The notes beneath the pieces were generated by a model. The model was given only the letters and a program-made list of their open reading frames with translations. It did not search any database and was not told the origin of the DNA. A program made the translations under genes and the position numbers. From Anaeramoeba flamelloides (Eukaryota; Metamonada; Anaeramoebidae), in the NCBI GenBank assembly GCA_027625915.1, contig JANTQA010000047.1:17608001-17672000 (forward strand): a stretch of DNA of 64,000 nt. Direction: 5' to 3'. Each line of letters opens with the position of its first letter. Position 1 is the stretch's first letter. Shown piece by piece: positions 21,401 through 32,375 of this stretch.

Positions 21401-24400
21401 AAAATAAATAATTTTTTTCTAAATAACATAATTCGGTAGAAACGGGAATAGTATCAAAATACCCAATTGAAAAAGAGGCAAATAATCCGTTATTGGATTT
21501 TATGCCTAATTTAAGTAGATCTCCCAAATCATTTTGGATTAAAAAATATAATGTAATTGAGTTTAATTCATTTGGATCGGTTTCTGCATAACAAAAAACT
21601 CCACAATTGATATTTAATGATTTGCTTGTTGTTGAATTGATTTCTCCTTCTCGAATTGGCAAGTTTATCTCAATCTTGTCATCAAAATTATTCAGGTATG
21701 TAATTTTTTGTTTTGAACAAATTAATACTCCACCTGGTAAAGAAGAATTTCCACCGGGTACTATAATAAAAAAAAAAACATTTAATAATGGATAAAAATG
21801 AAAATAATAAGAATAATAATAAAGTTGTTAATATGAATTTTTTTGCATATTATCTGATTTTTTTTAACCAAAAATTTAAATTAAAATTCAATATTTTTCG
21901 AAAAATAAATTTATAATCTTGAATTAGATTAATAAAGTAGTATATTTGACCAATTTTGGGTACCCTCTGTTTCGGAGAAATTGAATCATTCAAACCATTT
22001 ATTTAACTAAATATATCAATTTTTCAATAAACATGAGTGTGTCAGGAATATATACTAGTATAATATATTTACATACCAATTAAAAAATTGAAATCAAAAT
22101 AAATTAAAATATTAATTAAGAAAAAAAAAAAAACATTTATTTATTGATCTTTTCTGTAACATTTGATTCAATTACTTCTTCTTAATTTGGTTTTATTTTC
22201 AATTCTTAATGGGAAAAACTTTTTTTTTTTAAAATCTTTAAAAAGTGTATTTTTTTTATTATTGTTAAATTAGGAGAGGTGATTCAATAAAATCACCCAC
22301 TATTGATCATTAGGTTTATTTCTCAAATTAAAAAAAACATAGGCACTCCCAGAAACTCTAAACCTGTATTGAGAGTTTTTTATTATAGCTATAATGTGGA
22401 TAAAAAACAATAATTTATTTCTTAATCTTATCTGAAACATTTTATCTAACTTCTTCCTCTTTACTCAATTTGATTTTTAATTCTGAAAAGGTAAAACTTA
22501 TATTCTCCAAAAATTTTTGGTATTTCTAAAGAATTCCCAAAATGAATTTTCATTCCAAAATTTCATTTAATTCATCTAATTCATATGTTGGTTAAAGAAA
22601 ATATGATATTCTTTAAATACTCTTTCTACTGAAATATAGATTTATTGGATGTTTTTTTTTTGATTTTTAAAACAATTTATTTTCTATTAAATATAAAAAA
22701 CTAAAAAAATTTGAATCTTGTTTTTTATTTTTAAGCGAGATTTTCTTTTTTTTTGAGTTGAATTTTTTACAAGTTAAATGATTCTACAGTTGAGGAGCAC
22801 AGTTGTAATCAAAAAAAAATATATATATATACAATGTGCTTGAAGGGTTTGAATGGATATTAGAAGAAAAAATATAATTTTGGTCATTTTCAAAATTGAA
22901 ATCATTTTTTCTCATTTTTCTTTTTTTTTTTTTTTTATTTTCGATTTTTTTTTGAAACCTAATTGTTTTGCAAAAATTTTTTTTATTGCAAGATCAATAG
23001 TCACTTGGTAAAAATGTTTTATTTACATGTTATTGAAATAGTAAAAATGATTGTCGAAAAATCATATTGATTTCTATTCAAATTTTCTTGGACCTTTAAT
23101 TTTGATATTTAATAAATGTGAAAAATTTTCACTCCATTTTCATTTCCCTTTTCAAATAGAGACCACAAATACCAACAAACTTCGTTTGGGGACTTGATTT
23201 CTAAAAGAAAAGTATGGAAAATGAAGTGAAAATAGTTTCCTATTTATTATTCAAATATCAGTAGAAGTTCAAAATGAACATTGTTGATTTTTTTTCAACG
23301 AGGTCACCTAAGAATTTGAGTTTTGATTTTTATTTATCTTGATAATCTTTTTATCGGGGTTTTATCCCACTTGTAAATTTTGGAGAAGTTCCTTCAAACG
23401 TCTTCGGGTGTCGTGGAGTACCGCCAAGTACCTAGGTTTTCTTGGAGGTTTCTGTTTTATCTGTAAAGCGTTCTAAGTTTTTTTGAGGTTTTCTATTTTA
23501 TCTGTAAAGTGTTCTAGGTTTTTTTGAGGTTTTCTATTTTATTTGTGAAGTGTTCTAGGTTTTTTTGAGTTTTTTATTTATTTGGAAAATCTATTGATTT
23601 GCGTTCGGTTTTTTTTACTTTTCGAAATAAACTGAAAATTTATTAAAATTTTCTGTTTATTTCAAAAAATAAAAAAAACCTAGAACACTTCCAGAATTTA
23701 AAATTATCGAGTAAAATCAAAGATTCTATTCACTTTTTTTAAATTATTAAAAAACGTCGTGAGATTTTCTTGAGTTTTTCTATTTATTTGTGAAAACCGA
23801 ACGACAATGGATAAATTTTTAATTTTATCAAGCAAATGATATTATTATTTTATTTCAATATTTTAATTCTTACTTTCCTCTTTTTTTTTAAATTGTAAAA
23901 TTTCTTTAATTGCTCCTTTCTCTCAATAAATAAATAAATAAATAAAAAGAATTTTAGTTTTTGATTTTTTAAGAAAATATAGAGATTGATTAGATTTACT
24001 TCTCATGGATATCAACTATTCTCTAATACATATTATCCTGTCTATTTATTTTTTAAAGACACATTATATAAAATAATTAATATTTAGAATTTAAATTGAG
24101 TCCATTTGGCAAAAGCAAAGTTTATTTCCAAAAAAGAGGGCAAATTTATTTTAAAATATCTTTATTAAACTCAATTCTCGTGGAACTATCTAAATATCCA
24201 AAATTGTTATTAATCATTTATTGATTCTTAATAATAACCCAATTTGTTTATTAGTATGGTATTACATAAATAAAAGATCTTAAAGTTTCTGATCTCAATT
24301 TTATATAATAGTTTTCTTGAGTGTGAAAATTGGTTGTTTCTTTTTTTCTCTGCTGATAGTAAAAAAATTTTTCCTAAGAGGATTAATCTTGATAAAATTT

Positions 24401-27054
24401 ACCAATAGTGCGAAAAAATTATAAGTGTGTTTCGTTGTTTAAAAAATCTTTTGTATCCTTTCCATATTGTAAAATTTTTTATTGTATTTTTTCGCACCTC
24501 GTTTTCTCAAAAAATAGTATAATTTTTTTTTTTCATTTTCAAAATATTCTGAAATATGTTTAATAGGTATTGATTCAATCAGTATTAGTATTTGACCTTA
24601 TTTGATATTACTGGTTTACAAGGAGAACACTAACAAAGATGAAATGTTGATGAAATGTAAAGAAAAATACCCAAACTTTTTTTGAAAATATCTTTGTTGG
24701 TTTTTGATTTCTATAATTTAATTATTTAAGTTTAATCTTTGAAAAAAAATGATTTGTTTTGGCTTGGCTTTATAACAATGTTTGAAAAAATGATTTTGAA
24801 AATAAATTTGTAAAAAAAGGTTTTGTAAAAATAATAATAAAGGGGGTTGGGTACAATAAATTCAAGGTAATTCCTTTGTTTGTTTCTTCATCCAAATTAA
24901 AAAGATAAATATGAAACAAATCAACTCAAAAATACTTTGATCGGATTTTTTTTTCCATTCTAAGTTTCAAAAAGTTTATTTGGAATAGGTGATACTTTAT
25001 TGTTTGGCACTGAAAAGGAAAAGATTTGTTTAAAATAAACATCAGCCCATGTCTATTTTTTGGTTTTTTCTTTGATTAATTCCAAGTATTCATCGAAAAC
25101 ATTTCTAGATTCAAAACATAATTTAATAAAACCAAAAATTTATGAAAAAAAAAAAAAGTTTAAAAAATTTAAAAGATTCCACTCTGATTAACTTTTATTC
25201 TTTTTACAAATAGAGTAGTTAATTGTATTTTAATTTTAAAGTTTCAATATATCTTTTCACTTGAAAAAAAAATTGTTTTCAGTAAGGTTCCCACAATTAA
25301 AACTTTCAAAAATTGAAAAATGTACCTACATCCTTAAAAAAAACATAACGGAAGCAAATAATTAAAAACGAGAATTATTTCTTTTTTAGTGTGTATTAAC
25401 TTATTTATTCCAAGTTTAGAGAGGGGGGAATAATTGGAGATTAGTGAGTGGTCTTCAAAAAAAAAAAAAAAAAGATTAATAAAAAAATATTGGAATGTTC
25501 TTTAAAAAATGTAAAATGTTTATTATTTGTTCGAAAACTTTAGAAAGACACTTCCAAAAAGCGAGAAATCAAAAGTTTTAAAATGTATCATTAAAAAGGT
25601 TGAATAACCCAAATAAAGCAATTTGGTGATGAAATATTAGTCCTTTCAGAATCCACTTTTTTGGAATGTCTTTCATAATTTCACAAATGTTATTATTGTT
25701 TGGGAAAAAAAGTTACACAGGATTTTTAATTGGGAACACATAATAGAAACTGAAAATGTAAGATCGATTAATAAAAGGAAAAATCAATGATTTAAGAAAA
25801 AATGGAGGGTTCAACATAATAACAATTTTTCTAATACTACCTTTTGGTAAAGGATTTTTCTTTGATTGATCAATTATCAAAAATTTTGTTGAAAAATTTA
25901 AACTTTTTTTTGCGGATCTCCAAAAAACCACTGGGACAATTTTGATAATAAAGTAGATTTCATGAATTGTTATTGTTGATTTTATTGATAATAAGATAAT
26001 GAGTTATTATTTGAAGTTAATTGGTTTCTTCTTTTAATTGATTTTACTTTTTGTTTTTCAGCTTCTATTAATGTTACCGCAATTAAAAATGGTTTTGAAA
26101 GTTTTGTGACTTGTTTCGCTTTTTTTTCCAAATAGCCCAAAGTAAAACAAAAATGAAAATTTAAGTCAATTTCTGATTTGATCTTTCTTAAAATCAACCT
26201 TTCATTTTGATTAATTCGTTCTAAAAGATTAAAAAGTTTTTTTAACGTATTGGGATTGATTTTTGTATTTTTTTTTGTTTTCCAAGATATTTTTTTGTTA
26301 AAGCCGAAAAGTAAAGCAAGGAAAACAAAAAAAAAAAATAAAAAAAAAAAATGAAAAAGTCGATCTTACCTGGTATTAATAAATTTGAAGTCGGATCAAC
26401 CGAAAATTTCTCAAGTTCCGCAAGTTGTTGTGTTGAAGGATTGTATTGGTAAAATACCAAAAATGATTTGCCACTTAATTCCTTTTTGCAATTCATTTGC
26501 AAAGTAGCAATTGTTTGAGGGAATTGGTTAAAATCAACCCAACAGGTATCAACATACAAGACTTGCGAATTTAACAAAATTGCTTGGTTTGATAAGTAAA
26601 GTTTTAAATCAGTTGTTTCAAGGATATTACAAGCCATCATTTTGGATTCAATTGCAGACATCAAAAGTAAATTATTTTTACAGACAACAGTATGCCCCAA
26701 CCCAGTCCTTTTCAATCCTCTTTCAGAGATCCTTTCTTGGAAAATACACTCGAGTGTTTGCTTTTCAAAATTGAATTCAACCAAGGAAAAATATCCACTG
26801 TCTGTTGTTATTGCAACGCAATCAAGTTCAGAGTTTGGGATAGAGACCACACACATTGATCGAATAAATCCAAACACATCAACGGTGGAGCACTCGAGAA
26901 GTGAGTTTGTTTGGGATGATGTGGAAATTATATAAAGTGTTATCACTCTTCCTTTTGAGACGATTATGGAATATTCGTTTGGATCAAGAAAGTGTCCTTT
27001 TGTACTTTGAAAAATACTTGTTGGTTGTTGGAGTGTTAAATGATAAAAGCTCAT
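18483..27054 (-). CDS. SF3B3: Splicing factor 3B subunit 3 (SF3B3/SAP130)
   Basis: Exon 1 is 27054-26370 (donor GTAAGA) and exon 2 is 21760-18483 (acceptor TTATTATAG). The junction is phase 1 and gives LLIPVPGGNSSLPGGVLICS, matching the human LITVPGGSDGPSGVLICSE. The joined protein has about 1,320 residues, against 1,217 in human. SF3B3 is the large multi-propeller scaffold of the SF3b complex of U2 snRNP, which holds the intron branch site in the nucleus. Family phrases include SPLLFSQI, FQILRHGLPISEI, IQIYPEGIRHLKSNGEIINW, VVYLSGGSLVYFEL and the C-terminal YYFPSKGVIDGDFCELF. Extra length comes from Lys/Glu/Asn and Ser runs inserted in loops. Exon 2 has no ATG at its head, so it cannot be a separate gene. 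The paralogues DDB1 and CPSF160 fit less well. Confidence 0.95.
22270..22410 (+). repeat. Miniature copy of the hairpin array
   Basis: It begins AGGAGAGGTGATTCAATAAA and ends with CATAGGCACTCCCAGAAACT followed by TATTATAGCTATAATGT. The same left and right edges bound the full array at 32935-33790 (GAGGAGAGGCGATTCAACAA; CCTAGGCACTCTCA...; ATCATAGCCCTAATGTAGAC). It therefore looks like an internally deleted copy and defines the array's outer ends. Confidence 0.6.
22770..23410 (+). repeat. Companion repeat next to array B
   Basis: Recurring phrases are GCAAGATCAATAGTCACTTG, GAAAAATCATATTGATTTCT, AATGTGAAAAATTTTCACT, GAGACCACAAATACCAACAA and GAAGTTCAAAATGAACATTG. An inverted copy lies at 34540-35070 and a partial one at 17240-17715; a forward fragment lies at 38030-38360. 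The segment 23105-23245 is itself roughly palindromic (AAAATTTTCACT.CATTTTC against GAAAATGAAGTGAAAAT). Confidence 0.7.
23380..23790. repeat. Hairpin array B with a 46-50 bp tandem repeat
   Basis: 23455-23575 holds about three tandem units of the type GTGAAGTGTTCTAGGTTTTT plus TGAGGTTTTCTATTTTATTT. It is followed by a hairpin at 23607-23680 (stem TTTACTTTTCGAAATAAACT) and an imperfect one at 23692-23755. The words are the same as in arrays A, C, D and E. Confidence 0.75.
24105..24680 (+). mobile_element. TIR-type repeat R5, uninterrupted copy
   Basis: The left edge TTATTTCCAAAAAAGAGGGC and right edge CCCAAACTTTTTTTGAAAAT are inverted relative to each other. The interior (ATCATTTATTGATTCTTAAT, GTATGGTATTACATAAATAA, AATCTTTTGTATCCTTTCCA) matches 27285-28390, where another element is inserted. 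It is non-coding. Confidence 0.6.
25713..26290 (-). pseudogene. Coding-like fragments inside the SF3B3 intron, unknown
   Basis: On the minus strand a frame of about 100 codons (about 26290-25982) reads like protein (NTLKKLFNLLERINQNERLI, LGYLEKKAKQVTKLSKPF, then stop). A second block (about 25950-25790) reads STLLSKLSQWFFGDPQKK and then SLNFSTKFLIIDQSKKNPL in the next frame, with a shift at an A run. It belongs to no family I recognise and does not fit SF3B3. It may be a decayed gene copy, a nested gene or an alternative terminal exon: an AG acceptor at CTTTTAG/AACG would be in phase with exon 1. Confidence 0.3.
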
Positions 27055-27284
27055 TCGATTTTTTTCTTGTTTTTTGAATATTACAAATATAATTTTTCCA
27101 AAAAGAAAGAATCAAAAAATGATTTTGAGGTTGTCTGATTTAATGAGAGTCATTGACATAAGTTAGGAAAAAGTAAAATTGAGACAAGTTGAGAGCATAA
27201 AACAAGTAGTGAGTTAATGGACTATACCTCTAGACATAGACATTCATAAATTTAACTCTTAAAAACCTCAAAATCTTATGATAG

Positions 27285-28390
27285 TGCTACAAGTAAGCTA
27301 TTTCGAAGAAAGTGGTATAAATTTATTTTAATATAGATACATATAGATTCAATCTTTAAAAAAGTATTTAAAGATATTAAATCATTAACAATCATTTATT
27401 GATTCTTGATTGCAATTCTTTTTTTTTATTAGTATTGGGTTACATAAATAAACGATACAGCCGTTCCAACCCTACCGTGAAATCTATGATGAACAGAAAA
27501 TTCATTTTCTATCTTACACTTTCATTTCTATAACAGGATTTTATGGTCGTGTGATAGCCTATTAAAAACCTTGAAATTTTATAAGAGAGCAAAAATTTCT
27601 CAATAGAGAAAAAATTTAAATTTGAATTTTTCACTTCAAACCTTATCTATGATCAACAAATTCTAAAAATTTTTCAATTTTTTTCATGATCTTCAATTTC
27701 TAAACACCTAAAAATCAAAAGGCAGACCATTTTAAGGAAATTACTAAATTGGATCTTCGATCTTGGGAATCTTTGTTTTGGATTTTTGAATTTGTTTAAT
27801 AAACAACAATATTTTTTTCTTAGTTTGAATCACATAAAAATTTTTTTAAAAAAACTATGTCAAACCATAAAATCTGTAATGATGGCTTATAATAGAAGAT
27901 TTTTTTTTTGTGTGTTTTATAGAGACAAAAAAGTCAATTTCTATGACTGTCAAATTTCACGGTAGGGTTGGAACGGCTGTATTAAATTTTCTGAGCTAAA
28001 TTTTAGCTATTTCTATTTTCTTTTTGATCGAAAAAATCGTTTTCATAACTTGTCTAATCTCAACAAATTTACAAATGGAATTGAAAACTTATAACTGTGT
28101 TTGGCTGTTTAAAAAATCATCTGTACCCTTTCCATATTTACAGTTTTTTTATATGAAATTGGTCATATTTAATTTTTGTCCAAAAAATATGCTATTCTTT
28201 TAATCATTTTTTGGAAATATTTCAACAAACATATTATGAAATAAATATCTGAGTTGTATATTGAATCGGTATTAATATTAAACTTATTTTTTTATCGTCA
28301 ATTAACGAATACATCCAAGAACAAATCTGATTTTTTATAAAGTGTTAAAAAAAAATGCCCCACTTTTTTGGAAAAGCCTTATTTAAATAA
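27285..28390 (+). mobile_element. TIR-type repeat R5, copy carrying an insertion
   Basis: It matches the 24105-24680 copy on both sides of the 27458-27979 element. The left edge is GCTATTTCGAAGAAAGTGG, and the right edge TGCCCCACTTTTTTGGAAAA is the inverse form. The shared interior includes ATCATTTATTGATTCTTGAT, TTACATAAATAAA and AATCATCTGTACCCTTTCCA. Confidence 0.65.
27458..27979. mobile_element. TIR element (522 bp) nested in R5
   Basis: The termini are perfect 26 bp inverted repeats starting CAGCCGTTCCAACCCTACCG, each bordered by TA. Imperfect inverted similarity continues about 100 bp further (ACAG.ATTTTATGG). The related R5 copy at 24.1 kb lacks it and so shows the empty site. TA target and CAG ends fit a Tc1/mariner-derived MITE. 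No transposase is present. Confidence 0.8.
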
Positions 28391-28510
28391 TATTGGAATA
28401 GGGTTTTCACCGAGGTGCAATTGTTCTTTTCCAATTAGGGCTTGGTTAGCCATTGAATTAAAATTTATTCTTTTTATTCTATTACTTTTCCATTTTTAAT
28501 GATTTATATA

Positions 28511-28728
28511 AGCTAAATTTCAAAAATAGGCGCAGATTTTTCATCAGAAAAAATTTTTTTAATTGTTTTTTTTTTAAATTATAACGTATTTTACTAAAGC
28601 GTTAAGAGATAATAACCAATATAGATTAATGAATAAAATATATTGTAATCATTTTATTTTTTGAAATACAAATGAAAAAAAAAAAAACAATTATATAAAA
28701 AATTTGCCCCTAATTTTGAAATTTGGCT
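28511..28728. mobile_element. Small TIR element next to a (TA)n run
   Basis: The inverted ends are AGCTAAATTTCAAAAATAGG and, inverted, AGCCAAATTTCAAAATTAGG, followed by CGCA or GGCA, with TA outside. It is 218 bp and non-coding. The right-hand TA continues into a (TA)n run at 28729-28755, so the insertion was probably into a TA microsatellite. Confidence 0.65.
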
Positions 28729-28876
28729 TATATATATATATATATATATATATATTAGTATAATCGGATCGACTAATAATTCTAAAAAAGGTAAATATTT
28801 TGGAATTGAAAAAGATAATTTTTAAAATTTTATCACATTAACCTTTTAGATGTAAATGTGAAAAATGGAAGTTGTA

Positions 28877-29704
28877 GGGATTAATTTTTCCATATTCTCA
28901 TCTATAATTAAAGCTTGTTCCCATTAAAAGTCATGTATATATTATAATTGATACTAATGATTCTAAAATAATCTATCATAATCATATAATTGATCTCGAA
29001 ATTTTTCAATTTTTTATTAATATTTTACAATTAAAAAATATCCATATTGGTCAATTATTTTTAATATTAGTCTTCCAAATCTGAAAAAAGAAGCACAAAT
29101 AATAATATTCAGGTTTTTTAAATTAATATTTAGAACTTACAAAGGTTACTAGTATAGCATTTTGATAATCTCAATTTTTTTCAAAAATTAGAATATCTCA
29201 AAAACCTAAATAATAGTTTTTTGTTTCGTTTCTATGAAAAAAGTTATATTATCAAGATATTTCCAATCTGTGAAAATAATTTATCAAAGATATTTCTGAA
29301 TTATATCTGAAAAATATAGTTTCATTTTTTATATTTTTTTTCATATTTTGGCTCGTGAAAAATCCCACAATAATCTTTTAGTTCATAATTTAATTTTTTT
29401 AAAAAAATTGAATTTTTTATCAACTAATTTATATTTCAAGACAAATATTAGATTTATACTTCAAAACTTTTGATTTATGATGATTGATAATTCAACTTTT
29501 AAATTTGTCATAAAGTGCGAATTTTTTCTGAAATTACTTGGGTTTTTTACTAATAAGTGTATTATTTTTAATTGATTAGATATAGTTTTATTAATTGACA
29601 AATCTCAAATTGTTAGAGAAAAAAGATACACGTGGGTTCTATGGTGAATTGACTGAAATAACAACATAAATATTTTCGATTACTCCTTGGTAGAGGCTAA
29701 TTCC
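28877..29704 (+). mobile_element. TTAA-type repeat, diverged copy C
   Basis: The order of phrases matches copies A and B: GGGATTAAT, CTATAATTAAAG, TTCTAAAATAATCTATCATAA, TTTCAAGACAAAT, TGAAATTACTTGGGTTTTTT, and the right end ACTCCTTGGTAGAGGCTAAT. It is more diverged and the outer TTAA is not intact. Confidence 0.6.
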
Positions 29705-29719
29705 TAGATTTTTTATGTT

Positions 29720-30230
29720 TTTACTAAATTCATATTCATATTTACTGATAATTTCTGATAAATTTCAAAAAATTTTTAGTTCAATTTCCATTTTCCAAAA
29801 TCTTCGAACTGTTTCTTATCAAACATTCCCTGACAAAGAATATTTTGAAGAAAAACTAATTTTACAAAGTTTCTTAACACTTGGCTTCATAAAATACTTT
29901 ATTCAAAACTTGAGCAGAAAAATTTCAAAAAGGAAAATCAAGTAAAAATTTCCAAACATAAATTTCAATTGATCAGTATTCAACAAAATTTTTATTATGG
30001 TATTTGAATTCTAAATGGGAAAATATTTTCACTTCCTTTTCCATATTTTTCCGAAATAAATTGAGTTCTCAACGAAGAGGTTGGTTGTAATTTCTAGATC
30101 GTTTTGATAAAGAAAATTAAAAATGAAGTGAAAATTTTTTACCCGTTAATAATTCAAACATTAGTATGAAATAAGTACTGTTGTTTAAGAGCACTAGATC
30201 ACTTACAAAACCCATGGATGGGATTAAAAA
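29720..30230 (+). repeat. Repeat R8 (forward), frame-bearing but probably non-coding
   Basis: 29740-29960 is about 90 percent identical to the reverse complement of 32700-32935. Both copies keep a frame of about 75 codons (shared peptide DKEYFEEKLIL, SRKISKRKIK-like end). Neither starts at a good ATG context, and most nucleotide differences between them change the amino acid, which speaks against selection on a protein. 29990-30200 resembles the palindromic part of the companion repeat (GTGAAAAT... words). From 30230 to about 31760 I see no gene or repeat. Confidence 0.55.
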
Positions 30231-31811
30231 ATCATTTTTCTTTTTTATATAAGGTTTGAACATTATTGGTATTTGTAACATAAAAGGAAAAAATTTTCTT
30301 CAACTTTTTCCTATTTGTCTTTAATAATTAGTGTTTTCCAGTAAATAGATGTTAATTTGTGTTCCTATTTATTTGTTTGTTTCTTTTTTTGTTCTAGTCG
30401 TAAGTATATATTGTCATATCCTCGGATTCTAAATGATAATGAGATTTGTGATTGAAAAAAATAAGAGAAACTGATTTTTAATTTTTATCCTCTTCAAAAT
30501 TTCAAAGACAAGTAAAAAAACAAACAAGATACTGGTTTTCAAATTTGATACTTGAACATCTTATTCTCCTTGAAGAGGATAACTTCTTTGGTTCAGATCT
30601 CGATTCGGAAAAATCAAAACAAAATTAATTCTGTTCAAAACTCAAATAAAAGAAAAATTTTTTCCACTTTTCTTTAACTCCATACTTCAATTTCTTGAAG
30701 AATTAGAAGAAAACAAACTGATATTTAAAAACTTACAATAATTCTTCTAAATTAAACCATTTTTAGAATATGAGTAACATATTTAGTTTCAGAACCAAAG
30801 CTTTTTTTGAAAAAAAATTAAATTAACTACTCAATCATTCATCAATATTATTTTATGAATAAACTTTGAGTGTTTGGTGAGTTGTTTGGAAATAATAATA
30901 CTATTTGATTTGGGTTATCGAGATTCAAACAATTTTGGAATGAACAACTGAACGTTAGTTATTTTTCGAAAAAAAAATTTGTTTTTTTTCTCCCTTTTGA
31001 AAACAAGAGTTTTTTTTTCTTTTTGACAAAAATCGATAAAAAAAAAACTAATTCTTCAAATACATCGATAATTCAAATATTAGGAAATCTGTTAACTTAA
31101 AGAATTAGATTTCAAAAAGAATTTGAAATAAATTAAAATATCTATTCTGTTTTAAACAAAGAATTTTATGAAAACAATTCCAACCCAGAACCAAACTTGA
31201 TGATAAAAATAAACAACTTCGTTAAACTTTAGACAAGTAAATTTAAATTTTTTTTGAAATTCTTTTCTTGATTTATAAAAAAAAAGGATTTGATAAAATA
31301 AAGAGTTCCAAAAGACAACTACCCATTTACAAAATTATAAAATAACATGAAACTAGAAAAAAAAACAACCATTAGAAAAGTTTAAAAATAAAAATCTGCC
31401 TCTTTTATGTTCTAAATGATCAACCTACTTTTTGACAAAATTCTGGAATACTTTTGAAAAATACTTTTTAAATTCGTTCAATGGAGAACAAAGTCATTTT
31501 CAAACACTCAAACCAAAAGAATATAGGTTTTATTTGTGTTCGCCATTTTTTAACCAAAAAAAGAAAGAACTTATTTTTTATTGTTTTTTGTTTTTTTTTT
31601 AAATTTTTGTTTCTCGTTTTGTTTCTTTTTTTATTTGTTTTCATCAACAGTTTCTGTTTTCCCAAATCCCTTCGCCAGAAGAAAGATAACCAATCTCTAT
31701 TTTTTATCTTTTTCTGATTTTTTTTTTTTAGTTTTTTATACTTTTACTTACCATCATTAATTTGAATCCTGGTTGATCTTTACAACCAAACACTTTTTTA
31801 ATAACAACAAA

Positions 31812-32315
31812 ATGCTCCAAAACCATGAATTAGAACTATTTGGATTTTATCCTTTACTTTGGCAGTTTGGGGATTATTTGTACCGAAAAGTCAAAGACGA
31901 TCAGCTTTTTAGTTTATCGAAAGTCACTCAAAAGTTTTTACACAAATACTCATACGACCCAAAGCTTGTCGAGTATATCAAGCCCAAAATTAAGCATATC
32001 AAATCACTTTTTAACCAAAACTATGTCTTTGTTAGGCCCGCACCAGGTTATCGTGCTCGATCAAGGAGACGCAACATGAAGAACCAAGCTTTAAAAAACA
32101 CTTCCAATTCTTCAAGTGTGTATGACATGCAAGAAGATGGTTTCTATTTGAGCCCCACATGGAGAAAAATTTTGCTCTATGATCAACACATAAGCCAATA
32201 TTCCAAGCCTTATGGTTCAGGCAAATCTCTTTCGTCAAGCAAAAAGGTTTCGTCTCGGGACACTCGAACAATAGGTGTTTTAGGATTTAGACTTACAAAA
32301 ATGCTCCAGAACAGT

Positions 32316-32351
<36 letters not shown>

Positions 32352-32375
32352 AATTCTTTACAACAACATAAATAA
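31812..32375 (+). CDS. Small basic protein of unknown function
   Basis: From ATG 31812 the frame encodes MLQNHELELFGFYPLLWQFG, then YLYRKVKDDQLFSLSKVTQK, a basic patch (GYRARSRRRNMKNQ) and a Ser-rich stretch (SGKSLSSSKKVSSRDTRT), about 187 residues. Codon use and composition look like real coding sequence, richer in GC than the surroundings. The last codons run into a 32-base T run, so the true 3' end may be spliced: a possible donor GTAATT lies at the T run. An in-frame ATG at 31773 is less likely, because the duplicated copy downstream has an in-frame stop codon in the corresponding region. I recognise no domain. Confidence 0.6.

Larger units (their letters stand above)
21950..25400 (+). 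repeat. Dispersed repeat R6, split copy in the SF3B3 intron
   Basis: Two parts, about 21950-22690 and 24690-25400, follow in order the uninterrupted sequence at 61800-63060. Shared phrases include TTTATTTATTGATCTT.TCTG, GAATTCCCAAAATGAATTT, TTTCAT.TAATTCATCTAATT, ATCATCCAAATTAA-like, GAAAAGATTTGTTT and CAAACATAATTTAATAAAAC-like. The gap 22700-24680 is filled by other repeats, so these inserted later. An 80-100 bp segment of R6 is duplicated on both sides of the miniature array at 22270-22410. Confidence 0.65.
21761..26369 (-). other. 4.6 kb intron of SF3B3
   Basis: This GT-AG intron is far longer than the 236 and 310 bp introns of neighbouring genes. Its content is almost entirely repeats, listed separately: a split dispersed repeat, a miniature array, a companion repeat, an array and a TIR element. 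Coding-like fragments lie just after exon 1. Confidence 0.85.

Noticed and set aside
18483-21662. A separate gene starting inside SF3B3 exon 2
   Set aside because: The apparent start is TTG, and the frame extends upstream to a splice acceptor that joins exon 1 in phase with conserved family sequence.
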